This document shows, in pieces, positions 26,161 to 34,449 of a DNA stretch of 64,000 nucleotides. The position numbers were made by a program, and so were the translations under genes. Each line of letters starts with the position of its first letter. Positions within the stretch are counted from its first letter, which is position 1. Origin of the DNA: Streptomyces hundungensis (lineage in GTDB: Bacteria; Actinomycetota; Actinomycetes; Streptomycetales; Streptomycetaceae); contig NZ_CP032698.1 in NCBI RefSeq assembly GCF_003627815.1, forward strand, positions 6,820,001-6,884,000. Reading direction: 5' to 3'. A model generated the notes under the pieces. That model worked only from the letters and a program-made list of their open reading frames with translations. It made no database searches and was not told the origin of the DNA.

Positions 26161-28380
26161 GTGATCCGCGCCCTGACCGGATACTCCACCCGACATCCCT
26201 GGAAGGTGATCGCCCTGTGGGCGGTCCTCGGGGTCGCCCTGAGCGCCCTGACCCCGACCCTGTTCGCCCGCGTCACCCAGAACCAGGCCGGGAACTTCCT
26301 GCCCCGCACCTACGACTCGGCCGCCGCGCTGGGCATCGCCGAGGAACGCTTCGGGATGAACCCCGACGCCATCACGGTGACGGTCCTGGTCGCCCGCTCC
26401 GACGGCAAGGTCCTCGGCGCCGACGACCGGCGGCGGATCGAGAGCGGGGCGGCGAAGCTGGGCAACCGCCGGGTGATCATGCCCCGGGAGAACGACATGC
26501 CGGCGTTCATGGTCCCCGACCGCTCCCAGACACCCCGGGTCGCCCCGGCCCTGACCGCGCCCGACGGCAGCTTCCAACTGCTCTCCGTCGAGCTCGCCGG
26601 AAATGCGTCGGACCCGGGGGTACAGGGCGTCTACCGGGCCTTCCGCGACACCGCCCGGACGGAGTTCGCCGAGGCGGGCATGCGTACGGGATTCACCGGC
26701 GCGCTCGCCGAAAGCGTCGACACCACCGACTCCCACGAGCTCGCCACCAAGATCGGCGGCGCGCTCGTCACGGTGCTGATCATCCTCCTCCATGTGCTGG
26801 TGTTCCGCAGCGTGCTCGCGGCCGTGCTGCCGCTGCTCGCCGTCGCCTTCATCGGCTTCGTGGCGGCGGGAGCCGTCGCGGGGGCCGCCGTGCTCACAGG
26901 CCTCAAGCTCGACGCGAGCACCCCGGCCCTCCTCAATGTGGTTCTGCTCGGCATAGGCATCGACTACCTGCTGTTCCTGCTGTTCCGCTTCCGCGAGCAA
27001 CTGCGCGACCGGCCCCAGCAGTTGGCGCGCGAGGCGGCCGGAGAGGTCTGCGCCCGGGTGGGCACCGCCATCACTTCGGCCGCGCTCACCATCGTCGCCG
27101 CGTTCGCCACGCTGGGCCTCGCGACCTTCGGCCAGTTCCGCTCCCTCGGCCCCGCGATCGCCGCCGCGGTCCTGGTGATGCTGCTCGGCAGTCTCACCCT
27201 GATGCCGGCGCTGCTCGCGGCCGCCGGACGCAGAATGTTCTGGCCCTCCAAGGCGGCCCTGCGCCAGGATGCGCGCGAGGGCCGAGCCGGCCGCCTGGGG
27301 GCGCTGATCGCACGCCGTCCCGCGGCGATGCTGCTCGCCTGCGTCGCGCTGCTGGGTGCGCTCACCGCCGGGCTGATCGGCATCCGCATGGACTACGGCC
27401 ACGGCCACTCCGGCACCCGGGCCGCGGCGGCGGACACGGCGGCCGAGATCGCGCGGACGCTGCCGGCCGGAGTCTCCGACCCGACCAGCGTCTTCGTCAC
27501 GGACAACGACGGCGGTACGCTCACCACCGGCCGACTCGACGGGCTCGTGCGGGCGCTCGGCGAGGTCAAGGGCGTGGGCAAGGTCGCGCCGACCGTCCTC
27601 AACGAGGACCGTCACGCCGCCCGGATCGACCTCTATCCCACCGCCGACCCGGGAAGCCGGGAAGCCCGCGACCTGGCCTCGGGTCCCCTCCGGGCCGCCG
27701 TCGCCCAGCACGCGCCCGCCGGGACCTCGGCCCATGTGGGCGGGACGGCCGCGATCCTCGCCGACATCTCGACCGCCGTCGACCACGACCTGAAGGTCGT
27801 GTTCCCGGTCGCCGCCGCGCTGATCGCGCTGATCCTCCTGCTGCTCCTGCGCAGCCTGCTCGCCCCGCTGGCCCTCATGCTCTCCGTCGGGCTCGGCTTC
27901 GCCGCCACCCTCGGCGCCGCGACCCTGCTCTTCCAGCACGGGCTCGGCGAACCGGGCGTCAACTTCACCCTGCCGCTGGTGCTGTTCCTGTTCGTGGTGG
28001 CGCTGGGGACCGACTACAACATCCTGATCACCGACCGCATCCGCGAGGAGACGCGGCGCCCGGGGTCCGCCCGCTTTGCCGTCGCCCGCGCGGTGCGGTT
28101 CACGGCGCCGGCCATCGCGACGGCGGGTGTGGTGCTGGCCGGCTCCTTCGCCGGGCTCGCCACCATGCCGGGCAGTGAGCAGATGGCCTTCGCGATGGCG
28201 CTGGGCATCCTGCTCTCCGCGCTGGTCCTGTCGCTGGTCCTCGTCCCGGCCCTGGCCGCGCTCCTGGGGCGGGGCCTGTGGTGGCCCGTCCGCCCCGGGG
28301 CCGCCCACGCCAGGGCGGGCCGCCCTCCGCACCGTACGCAGGAGGCGGCCTGGGAGCCGGAGCGGGTCACGTCGTACTGA
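26161..28380 (+). CDS. MMPL/RND-family transporter
   Basis: A 739-residue membrane exporter of the MmpL type, which in actinobacteria moves lipids, glycolipids or drugs out of the cell. It has the usual duplicated architecture: helix, extracytoplasmic porter domain (from about 45), block of five or six helices around residues 200-350 (LLNVVLLGIGIDYLLFLLF), second porter domain, and second helix block (LFLFVVALGTDYNILI). The Asp in GIGIDY and GTDYN corresponds to the proton-relay residues. GTG 26161 follows GGAGG. Divergent from the unusual sensor kinase, which may control it. Confidence 0.93.
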   Translation: MIRALTGYSTRHPWKVIALWAVLGVALSALTPTLFARVTQNQAGNFLPRTYDSAAALGIAEERFGMNPDAITVTVLVARSDGKVLGADDRRRIESGAAKLGNRRVIMPRENDMPAFMVPDRSQTPRVAPALTAPDGSFQLLSVELAGNASDPGVQGVYRAFRDTARTEFAEAGMRTGFTGALAESVDTTDSHELATKIGGALVTVLIILLHVLVFRSVLAAVLPLLAVAFIGFVAAGAVAGAAVLTGLKLDASTPALLNVVLLGIGIDYLLFLLFRFREQLRDRPQQLAREAAGEVCARVGTAITSAALTIVAAFATLGLATFGQFRSLGPAIAAAVLVMLLGSLTLMPALLAAAGRRMFWPSKAALRQDAREGRAGRLGALIARRPAAMLLACVALLGALTAGLIGIRMDYGHGHSGTRAAAADTAAEIARTLPAGVSDPTSVFVTDNDGGTLTTGRLDGLVRALGEVKGVGKVAPTVLNEDRHAARIDLYPTADPGSREARDLASGPLRAAVAQHAPAGTSAHVGGTAAILADISTAVDHDLKVVFPVAAALIALILLLLLRSLLAPLALMLSVGLGFAATLGAATLLFQHGLGEPGVNFTLPLVLFLFVVALGTDYNILITDRIREETRRPGSARFAVARAVRFTAPAIATAGVVLAGSFAGLATMPGSEQMAFAMALGILLSALVLSLVLVPALAALLGRGLWWPVRPGAAHARAGRPPHRTQEAAWEPERVTSY

Positions 28381-28393
28381 GGCCGACGCGCAA

Positions 28394-28431
28394 GACGCGC
28401 CGTCGGCGGGCATCCCCACCGACGGCGCGTC
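28394..28431 (+). terminator. Hairpin terminator after the MMPL gene
   Basis: A perfect 13-bp inverted repeat (GACGCGCCGTCGG / CCGACGGCGCGTC) with a 12-base loop. Confidence 0.7.
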
Positions 28432-28477
28432 CGCCGCTCGACGCCGGCGAGGCCGTGCATGCGGCCCGGGTGTGGCC

Positions 28478-28574
28478 TACGCGGCGTCGGCGAGGTCGTC
28501 TACGTGGCGCCAGGTCACTTACGCGGCCCCGGCGAGGTCTTCTTCGCGGTGCCAAGTCACTTACGCGGCGCCGG
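28478..28574 (-). repeat. 42-bp tandem duplication of the siderophore-protein gene 3' end
   Basis: Two 42-bp units (28478-28519 and 28520-28561) and a 13-bp start of a third (28562-28574), which is the real 3' end of the neighbouring minus-strand gene. Read on the minus strand, each copy runs TAA-GTG...GCCGCG-stop, encoding the short peptides VTWHREEDLAGAA and VTWRHVDDLADAA in tandem. Confidence 0.75.
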
Positions 28575-29406
28575 CCTCCTGCTCGCGCTCCACCTGCTCG
28601 TTCCACTGCCGCTTCACCGCGCGCCATGCGTCGTCGTCCTGGCCCAGGCGCCAGTAGCCCGAGATGGAGAGGCGCTCGCGCGGGATGTTCCGTTCGACTC
28701 GGAGCAGGGCGCGCAGCTCCTTCACGAAGCCGGCCTCGCCGTGGACGAAGGCGTGCACCTCGCCCGCCGGGAACTCCAAGTCCCTTACCGCGCCCACGAG
28801 TTGGGAGCCCACCGTGGCGTCGCCGCGGTGCAGCCAGGTCACCGTGGTGCCGTCGGGGGTGCTGATCTTCTGCTCCTCCTCGGGGCCGGCCACCTCGACG
28901 AAGGCGTGCACCACGGCGCCCGCCGGCATGCGCTCCATGGCCGCCGCGATCGCGGGCAGCGCGCTCTCGTCGCCGACGAGCAGATGCCAGTCGGCCGCCG
29001 GGTCCGGGGCGTACCCGCCGCCGGGGCCGAGGAAGCGGACCGTCTCCCCGGCCTTGACCCGGGTGGCCCAGGGCCCGGCGAGGCCCTCGTCGCCGTGCAC
29101 CACGAAGTCGACGGTCAGCTCGCCGAGTTCGGCGTCCCAGCCGCGCACCGTGTAGGCGCGGGTGCTCGGCCACTGCTCGCGCGGGAACTCGGCACGGATC
29201 CGCTCCATGTCGAAGGGCTCCGGGTAGCTCACGCCCTTCGCCGGGAACAGCAGCTTGATGTAGTGATCCGTGTACTCGCCGACGCCGAAGCCGGCCAGCG
29301 ACTCGCCACCGAGTACGACGCGCACCATGTGCGGCGTGAGGCGCTCGGTGCGCACCACCCGCGCCTCGTTGATCTTCGGTGCCTTGCGAGACGGGCGTTC
29401 TGCCAC
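28561..29406 (-). CDS. Siderophore-interacting protein (FAD-dependent ferric reductase family)
   Basis: A 281-residue cytoplasmic flavoprotein of the SIP/ViuB family, which releases iron from ferric siderophores by reduction with NAD(P)H. The FAD-binding barrel has STRAYTVRGWD (RxYTxR motif) and GEYTDHYIKLLFP; the SIP domain has LLVGDESALPAIAAAMERMP and the C-terminal ISGYWRLGQDDDAWR. A DmdR/IdeR-type iron box lies 26 bp upstream of the start, so iron repression is expected. No siderophore biosynthesis genes are nearby. Confidence 0.94.
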   Translation of the reverse strand: MAERPSRKAPKINEARVVRTERLTPHMVRVVLGGESLAGFGVGEYTDHYIKLLFPAKGVSYPEPFDMERIRAEFPREQWPSTRAYTVRGWDAELGELTVDFVVHGDEGLAGPWATRVKAGETVRFLGPGGGYAPDPAADWHLLVGDESALPAIAAAMERMPAGAVVHAFVEVAGPEEEQKISTPDGTTVTWLHRGDATVGSQLVGAVRDLEFPAGEVHAFVHGEAGFVKELRALLRVERNIPRERLSISGYWRLGQDDDAWRAVKRQWNEQVEREQEAGAA

Positions 29407-29431
29407 AGTGCGCTCCCCTGATCCACCATTG

Positions 29432-29447
29432 CTTAGGATTACCTAAG
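29432..29447 (-). promoter_or_regulatory. IdeR/DmdR-type iron box
   Basis: CTTAGG, four bases (ATTA), CCTAAG, flanked by further A/T, closely matching the TTAGG...CCTAA core of actinobacterial iron-regulator sites. It is placed 26-41 bp upstream of the siderophore-interacting protein start. Confidence 0.8.
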
Positions 29448-29522
29448 TTAACACCTCGAAGAGGAAGAATCCTCAGAGAAAAAGGACCTGCCCGAGGCAC
29501 GGCGCACCCAGGGTGGGGGCGC

Positions 29523-30446
29523 TCAGCGGTGCAGCGTCGCCAGCAGCCGCCCCGTCGCGCCCGCCAGGCCCCACCGGGCCACCAGCTCCTCCAGGGTCGC
29601 CGGGTCGAGCGGCTCCGAGGGCAGCGTCGGGTCGAACGCGGGCAGCGCCACGTCCATCGCGACCCGCACCACCTTCGGCGCGACGTCCAGATAGTCGGCC
29701 GCTTCCAGGATTCCCCTGCGCTTGGCTGGGGTCAGCCGGGAGAACCGGTCGGCCGCGGCCGCGCGGACGCCCGCCAGGTCGCCGTACTCGTTGATGAGCT
29801 GGGCCGCCGTCTTCTCGCCGATGCCCTTGACGCCGGGCAGCCCGTCGCTGGTGTCGCCGCGCAGGGCTGCGAAGTCCGCGTACTGATCGGGCCGTACGCC
29901 GTACTTCGTACGGATCAGCTCGTCGTCGACCAGGTCGCAGTCGCCCACGCCCTTGCGCGGGTACAGCACGCGCACCCCGCGCTTGTCGTCGACCAGCTGG
30001 AACAGGTCGCGGTCGCCCGTGACGATGTCGACCGGGCCCGACGCGAGGCCGGACAGGGTGCCGATGACGTCGTCCGCCTCGTAGCCCGCGACGCCGACCC
30101 GGGCGATGCCCAGCGCGTCCAGGACGGCGTCGATCACCGGGACCTGAGGAGCCAGGGTGTCCGGGGTCTCCTCCTCGTCGGGCTGCCCGGCCGGCGTCTC
30201 CTCGGCCACCCGGTGCGCCTTGTAGGAAGGGATCAGGTCGACCCGCCACTGCGGCCGCCAGTCCGCGTCCATACAGGCCACCAGGTCGTCCGGGCGGTGG
30301 TCGTGGACGAGCCGGGAGATGAAGTCGAGCAGGCCGCGCACGGCGTTGACCGGCGTGCCGTCCGGCGCCCTGACCGTGTCGGGAACCCCGAAATAGGCGC
30401 GGTAGTAGAGGGACGAGGTGTCGAGGAGCATCAGGCGTCGCGTCAC
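29523..30446 (-). CDS. Stand-alone 5'-3' exonuclease (FEN-like)
   Basis: A 307-residue homologue of the N-terminal exonuclease domain of DNA polymerase I, without a polymerase domain. Acidic metal ligands are seen in MLLDTSSLYYRAYFG, ACMDADW, YEADDVIGTLSG and VTGDRDLFQLV. The helix-hairpin-helix GLPGVKGIGEKTAAQLI is also present. It would remove RNA primers or flap DNA. The start GTG 30446 (VTRRLMLLD) is chosen because a DNA-damage-type promoter ends seven bases upstream; ATG 30431 is an alternative. Four 29-bp repeats lie in its upstream region. Confidence 0.92.
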   Translation of the reverse strand: MTRRLMLLDTSSLYYRAYFGVPDTVRAPDGTPVNAVRGLLDFISRLVHDHRPDDLVACMDADWRPQWRVDLIPSYKAHRVAEETPAGQPDEEETPDTLAPQVPVIDAVLDALGIARVGVAGYEADDVIGTLSGLASGPVDIVTGDRDLFQLVDDKRGVRVLYPRKGVGDCDLVDDELIRTKYGVRPDQYADFAALRGDTSDGLPGVKGIGEKTAAQLINEYGDLAGVRAAAADRFSRLTPAKRRGILEAADYLDVAPKVVRVAMDVALPAFDPTLPSEPLDPATLEELVARWGLAGATGRLLATLHR

Positions 30447-30453
30447 ACCCCCG

Positions 30454-30476
30454 ATGATGCCGCACCCCACTGACAC
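30454..30476 (-). promoter_or_regulatory. Exonuclease promoter with RecA-NDp/PafBC-type motif
   Basis: On the minus strand: GTGTCAGTG (30476-30468), exactly eight bases, CATCAT (30459-30454), then seven bases to GTG 30446. The 9-mer matches TTGTCRGTG at 8 of 9 positions, the best of the three such sites; the -10 has C in place of the first T. Confidence 0.6.
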
Positions 30477-30486
30477 CCACCGCGCC

Positions 30487-30602
30487 GCTCGCCGCCGCGC
30501 TCGGCCCGCCCCGCTGCTCGCCGCCGCGCTCGGCCCGCCCCGCTGCTCGCCGCCGCGCTCGGCCCGCCCCGCTGCTCGCCGCCGCGCTCGGCCCGCCCCG
30601 CT
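30487..30602. repeat. Four perfect 29-bp tandem repeats
   Basis: Four identical units (starts 30487, 30516, 30545, 30574) of G+C-rich sequence beginning GCTCGCCGCCGCGCTCGG, without spacers, in the 353-bp divergent gap between the exonuclease and the betaine transporter. A period of 29 is not a multiple of three, so it is not coding. The rest of the gap (30603-30799) holds an AT-richer patch near 30695-30715 that may contain the transporter promoter. Confidence 0.95.
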
Positions 30603-30799
30603 CGGGCGCACCCCCGCTCGTGAACACGTGAACTGGGTCACTGTTGTGTTTGCTCCCGGACCGAGGGGGCAGGCGCGTCGCCGGAGCGGACCCAAGTATG
30701 GATTTCAACAATTTCTCGGGCTGCGGACCGAATCCGCGCCGCTCCACGGCCCGCCCGTGGGGGATGCGGGCCGTTTTCAGTTCGACCCGTGAGGTGTAT

Positions 30800-31867
30800 G
30801 TGTCCAGGCTGCAAGCCGAGCAGCTCTACAAGGTGTTCGGCAGACGACCCGAGGAAGCCGTCCGCAAGCTCGAAGGCGGCGCGGACCGCGACGAGCTGCG
30901 TGCGGACGGGACGACCGCGGCGGTGATCGACGCCTCGTTCACGGTGGAACCCGGTCAGATCTTCGTGGTCATGGGTCTCTCCGGCTCCGGGAAATCGACC
31001 CTGCTGCGCATGCTCAACGGGCTGCTCGAACCCACCTCGGGCCGGGTCCTGTTCGACGGCCAGGACCTGACCAGCCTGCCCGCGCGCGAGCTGCGTACGG
31101 TGCGCTCCAGCAAGATCAGCATGGTGTTCCAGCACTTCGCGTTGTTCCCGCACCGCAGCGTCCTGGAGAACGCCGCGTACGGCCTCGAGGTACAGGGTGT
31201 GCCCCGTGCCGAGCGGGAGAAACGTGCCGCCGAGGCCCTGGAGCTGACCGGCCTTTCGGGCTGGGGCGACTCCTGGCCCGACGAGCTCTCCGGCGGTATG
31301 CAGCAGCGCGTGGGCCTGGCCCGCGCCCTGGCCACCGACGCGGACCTGCTCCTCATGGACGAGTCCTTCAGCGCGCTCGACCCGCTGATCCGGCGCGACA
31401 TGCAGGACCAGCTGCTCGAAATCCAAAAGCGCCTCAAGAAGACGATCGTCTTCATCACCCACGACCTCAACGAGGCCATGCGGCTCGGCGACCACATCGC
31501 CGTGATGCGCGACGGACGCATAGTCCAGCTCGGCACCGCCGAGGACATCCTGCTCACCCCGGCCAATGACTACGTGAGCTCGTTCATCCAGGACGTCGAC
31601 CGCTCCCGGGTGCTCACCGCCGTCTCCGTCATGACCGTCCCGCACCGCCCCGACGCGGGCGAGTGCGACTGCGAGAGCGTGCTGCCCGACGCCCCCGTCG
31701 CCGACGTCTGCGCCGTGGCCGCCCGGGTGCCGCACCCGGTCGCGGTGAAGGACCGCGAGGGCGCGCTGCTCGGCGTCGTGCCGCAGGAGCGGCTCATCGC
31801 CTTCCTGGGGGACGACACGCAAGGCCCGGCCGTCTGCTCGATGAAGGAGGTGGCCACGCATGCCTAG
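30800..31867 (+). CDS. Glycine betaine/proline ABC transporter ATP-binding protein
   Basis: A 355-residue OpuAA/ProV-type ATPase. Walker A GLSGSGKS, Q-loop MVFQHFALFPHRSVLEN (the FQ-F-L-PH form typical of this family), signature LSGGMQQRVGLARAL, Walker B LLLMDESFSALDP, H-loop ITHDLNEAM. The C-terminal 90 residues form a CBS-like regulatory domain seen in osmoregulated members. The start GTG 30800 follows GAGG; the frame is open further upstream but without a ribosome site. It overlaps the next gene by eight bases, so translation is coupled. Confidence 0.94.
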   Translation: MSRLQAEQLYKVFGRRPEEAVRKLEGGADRDELRADGTTAAVIDASFTVEPGQIFVVMGLSGSGKSTLLRMLNGLLEPTSGRVLFDGQDLTSLPARELRTVRSSKISMVFQHFALFPHRSVLENAAYGLEVQGVPRAEREKRAAEALELTGLSGWGDSWPDELSGGMQQRVGLARALATDADLLLMDESFSALDPLIRRDMQDQLLEIQKRLKKTIVFITHDLNEAMRLGDHIAVMRDGRIVQLGTAEDILLTPANDYVSSFIQDVDRSRVLTAVSVMTVPHRPDAGECDCESVLPDAPVADVCAVAARVPHPVAVKDREGALLGVVPQERLIAFLGDDTQGPAVCSMKEVATHA

Positions 31868-33662
31868 GCTCCACCTCGGCGACTGGGTCGACAGCGCCGT
31901 CACCTTCCTCCAGAGCCACTTCTCCTGGCTGTTCGACGCCATCACGCGGGTCGTCAACGGCATGTACGACGGCATCAACACGGTGCTCGACGCACCGCAG
32001 CCGCTGCTCTTCGCGGGCATCCTCGCGCTCGTCGCCTGGTGGCTGCGCGGCCTGTCCGCGGGTGTGCTCACCTTCGCCGGTTTCGCGCTGATCGACTCGA
32101 TCCAGCTCTGGGACGACACCATGTCGACGCTGTCGCTGGTGCTGGTCGCGGCGATCGTGACGCTGGTCGTGGCGGTCCCGCTGGGCATCTGGGCCGCGCG
32201 CTCCAAGACGGTCAGCGCCGTCCTGCGGCCCGTCCTCGACTTCATGCAGACCATGCCGGCGATGGTCTATCTGATCCCCGGCATCATCTTCTTCGGCGTC
32301 GGCGTGGTCCCCGGGATCATCGCCACCATCGTCTTCTCGCTGCCCCCGGGCGTGCGCATGACGGAGCTCGGCATCCGCCAGGTCGACGGTGAACTCGTCG
32401 AGGCGGCCGAGGCGTTCGGCACCACCCCGCGCAACACGCTGGTGCGGGTCCAGCTGCCGCTGGCGCTGCCCACCATCATGGCGGGCATCAACCAGGTGAT
32501 CATGCTCAGCCTCTCCATGGTCGTCATCGCCGGCATGGCGGGCGGCGGCGGCCTCGGCGGCGCCGTCTACCGGGCCATCGGCAACGTCGACATCGGTCTC
32601 GGCTTCGAGGCCGGCATCTCCATCGTCGTGCTCGCCATGTACCTGGACCGGATGACCGGCGCGCTCAGCCGCCAGGTCTCCCCGCTCGGCCGGCGCGCGC
32701 TGGCCAAGGCGAAGTCCGGCGCCGGCGGCCTCAGGATCTGGAACCACCGTCCGCAACCCGTCGTCGCGCTCGTCGGCGTGGTCGTCCTCGCCCTCGTCGC
32801 GGGCGGCATGAACATGTTCGGCTCCTCCGGCGAGGCCTCGGCCACCGGCGCCAAGGACGTGGGCAAGGGCAAGAAGATCTCGCTCGGCTACATCCCGTGG
32901 GACGAGGGCGTCGCCTCCACGTTCCTGTGGAAGGAGCTCCTGGAGCGCCGCGGCTTCACCGTGGACGCCCGCCAGTACGAGGCGGGCGCGCTCTACACCG
33001 GCATGGCCGGCGGCCAGATCGACTTCGAGACCGACTCCTGGCTGCCCACCACCCACGCCCAGTACTGGGCGAAGTACCAGGACAAGCTGGAGGACCTGGG
33101 CTCCTGGTACGGGCCCACCTCCCTGGAGCTCTCGGTGCCGTCCTACGTCAAGGACGTCAACACCCTCGCCGACCTGAAGGGCAAGGGCTCCCAGTTCCAG
33201 AACCGGATCGTCGGCATCGAGCCGAGCGCCGGTGAGACCGGCATCCTGAAGGACAAGATCCTCAAGGGGTACGGCCTGGACGGCGAGTACAAGGTCGTCG
33301 ACGGCTCGACGCCGGGCATGCTGGCCGAGCTGAAGCGGGCGTACGCCAAGAAGGAGCCCATCGTGGTTCCGCTCTGGTCGCCGCACTGGGCGTACAACAC
33401 CTACGACCTGAAGAAGCTCAAGGACCCCAAGGGCGTCTGGGGCAAGGGCGACGGCGTGCACACCCTTTCCCGCAAGGGCTTCGCCTCCGACAACGCCGAG
33501 GTCGGCGCGTGGCTGAAGAACTTCCACATGGACGAGAAGCAGCTCACCAGCCTCGAAGCGAAGATCCAGTCCACCGGCAAGGGCAAGGAGCAGGACGCGG
33601 TGCGCGACTGGCTGAAGGAGAACCCGGGTCTGGCCGACAAGTGGACCCCGGTGGCGTCCTAG
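31860..33662 (+). CDS. Glycine betaine ABC transporter, fused permease and substrate-binding protein
   Basis: A 600-residue fusion. Residues 1-290 are the permease (helices from about 45; the EAA loop appears as EAAEAFGTTPRNTLVRVQLPLALPTI). A further helix at about 298-318 (QPVVALVGVVVLALVAGG) anchors an extracytoplasmic OpuAC/ProX-type binding domain (330-600) starting KKISLGYIPWDEGVA, with aromatic residues such as WKELLE, DSWLPTTHAQYW and PLWSPHWAYNTYD that could form the betaine cage. Takes up compatible solutes for osmoprotection. Fusion keeps one binding domain per permease subunit. Confidence 0.94.
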   Translation: MPRLHLGDWVDSAVTFLQSHFSWLFDAITRVVNGMYDGINTVLDAPQPLLFAGILALVAWWLRGLSAGVLTFAGFALIDSIQLWDDTMSTLSLVLVAAIVTLVVAVPLGIWAARSKTVSAVLRPVLDFMQTMPAMVYLIPGIIFFGVGVVPGIIATIVFSLPPGVRMTELGIRQVDGELVEAAEAFGTTPRNTLVRVQLPLALPTIMAGINQVIMLSLSMVVIAGMAGGGGLGGAVYRAIGNVDIGLGFEAGISIVVLAMYLDRMTGALSRQVSPLGRRALAKAKSGAGGLRIWNHRPQPVVALVGVVVLALVAGGMNMFGSSGEASATGAKDVGKGKKISLGYIPWDEGVASTFLWKELLERRGFTVDARQYEAGALYTGMAGGQIDFETDSWLPTTHAQYWAKYQDKLEDLGSWYGPTSLELSVPSYVKDVNTLADLKGKGSQFQNRIVGIEPSAGETGILKDKILKGYGLDGEYKVVDGSTPGMLAELKRAYAKKEPIVVPLWSPHWAYNTYDLKKLKDPKGVWGKGDGVHTLSRKGFASDNAEVGAWLKNFHMDEKQLTSLEAKIQSTGKGKEQDAVRDWLKENPGLADKWTPVAS

Positions 33663-33687
33663 CCGATCCCGCTTCCACCTCCCCTTT

Positions 33688-33723
33688 CCGCGGTCGCGGC
33701 CGGACTTCCGGCCGCGACCGCGG
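33688..33723 (+). terminator. Hairpin terminator after the betaine transporter
   Basis: A perfect 16-bp inverted repeat (33688-33703 / 33708-33723) with loop ACTT. Confidence 0.8.
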
Positions 33724-33863
33724 ACGTGAGGATCCGGCCCGATCACCCGTCCGACCCTTGACGATCTCGGCGGGACGGTCCCCTCGGGGCCCGAAGCTGC
33801 GTAGGGTGACGTGCACGCAGCCGGTGCGAACGGGACCGGGTGAACGGGGAGGGAGCCCGGGAG

Positions 33864-34418
33864 ATGGACGACAAGGAAACTCTTCGGGTCGGAGTGGCGG
33901 TGCGGCGTCTGCGCCGCGGCCTCGGCCTCACCCTCGCCGTGGTCGCCGAGCGCAGCGGCCTCTCGGTGCCGTTCCTCAGCCAGGTCGAGAACGAGCGCGC
34001 CCGTCCCAGCGCCCGCTCCCTCCAGCGCGTGGCGGACGCCCTGAACACCACCGTCGGCGAGCTGTACGACGCCGCCGACTGCGCCCGCACCGTCGACGTC
34101 GTACGGGCCGAACCCGAGGGCGAGACCTCCGGTGTACGGCAGCTGCTGCGCGGCCACCACCAACTGCACGCCATGGAGTTCACCGGCGAGCAGGACACCG
34201 GTCGCGAGTTCCAGCACCGCAACGACGAGGTCATGTACGTGGCCGACGGGGCGGCCGAGGTCGAGGCCGAGGGCCGCGCCTACCGGCTGGAGCGCGGCGA
34301 CACCCTGTGTCTGTCCGGCGGGGTGCGCCACCGCTGGCGGGCGGCGCTGCCCGGCACCCGCATCCTGATCGTGGCCGTCGCCGACCACATCGAGGCCATC
34401 GAGGAGACCCGCCACTGA
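33864..34418 (+). CDS. XRE-family regulator with C-terminal cupin domain
   Basis: A 184-residue regulator. The helix-turn-helix (LGLTLAVVAERSGLSVPFLSQVENERARPS) is followed by a cupin barrel (EFQHRNDEVMYVADGAAEVEAEGRAYRLERGDTLCLSGGVRHRWR) that probably senses a small ligand. This XRE-cupin layout is that of PuuR-type regulators of amine and amino-acid metabolism. ATG 33864 follows GGGGAGGGA; an upstream in-frame GTG at 33840 is less likely. It lies downstream of the betaine transporter and may regulate nearby transport genes. Confidence 0.9.
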   Translation: MDDKETLRVGVAVRRLRRGLGLTLAVVAERSGLSVPFLSQVENERARPSARSLQRVADALNTTVGELYDAADCARTVDVVRAEPEGETSGVRQLLRGHHQLHAMEFTGEQDTGREFQHRNDEVMYVADGAAEVEAEGRAYRLERGDTLCLSGGVRHRWRAALPGTRILIVAVADHIEAIEETRH

Positions 34419-34449
34419 TGGGCGAGGCAGGCGAGAGGGCGCGCCACCG

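Noticed and set aside
30487..30602. 29-bp repeats as a CRISPR array
   Set aside because: Units are directly adjacent with no spacers, and no cas genes are present.
30603..30799. Riboswitch (for example c-di-AMP type) in the betaine transporter leader
   Set aside because: I could not find the conserved core sequences of a known class; only an AT-richer patch is present.
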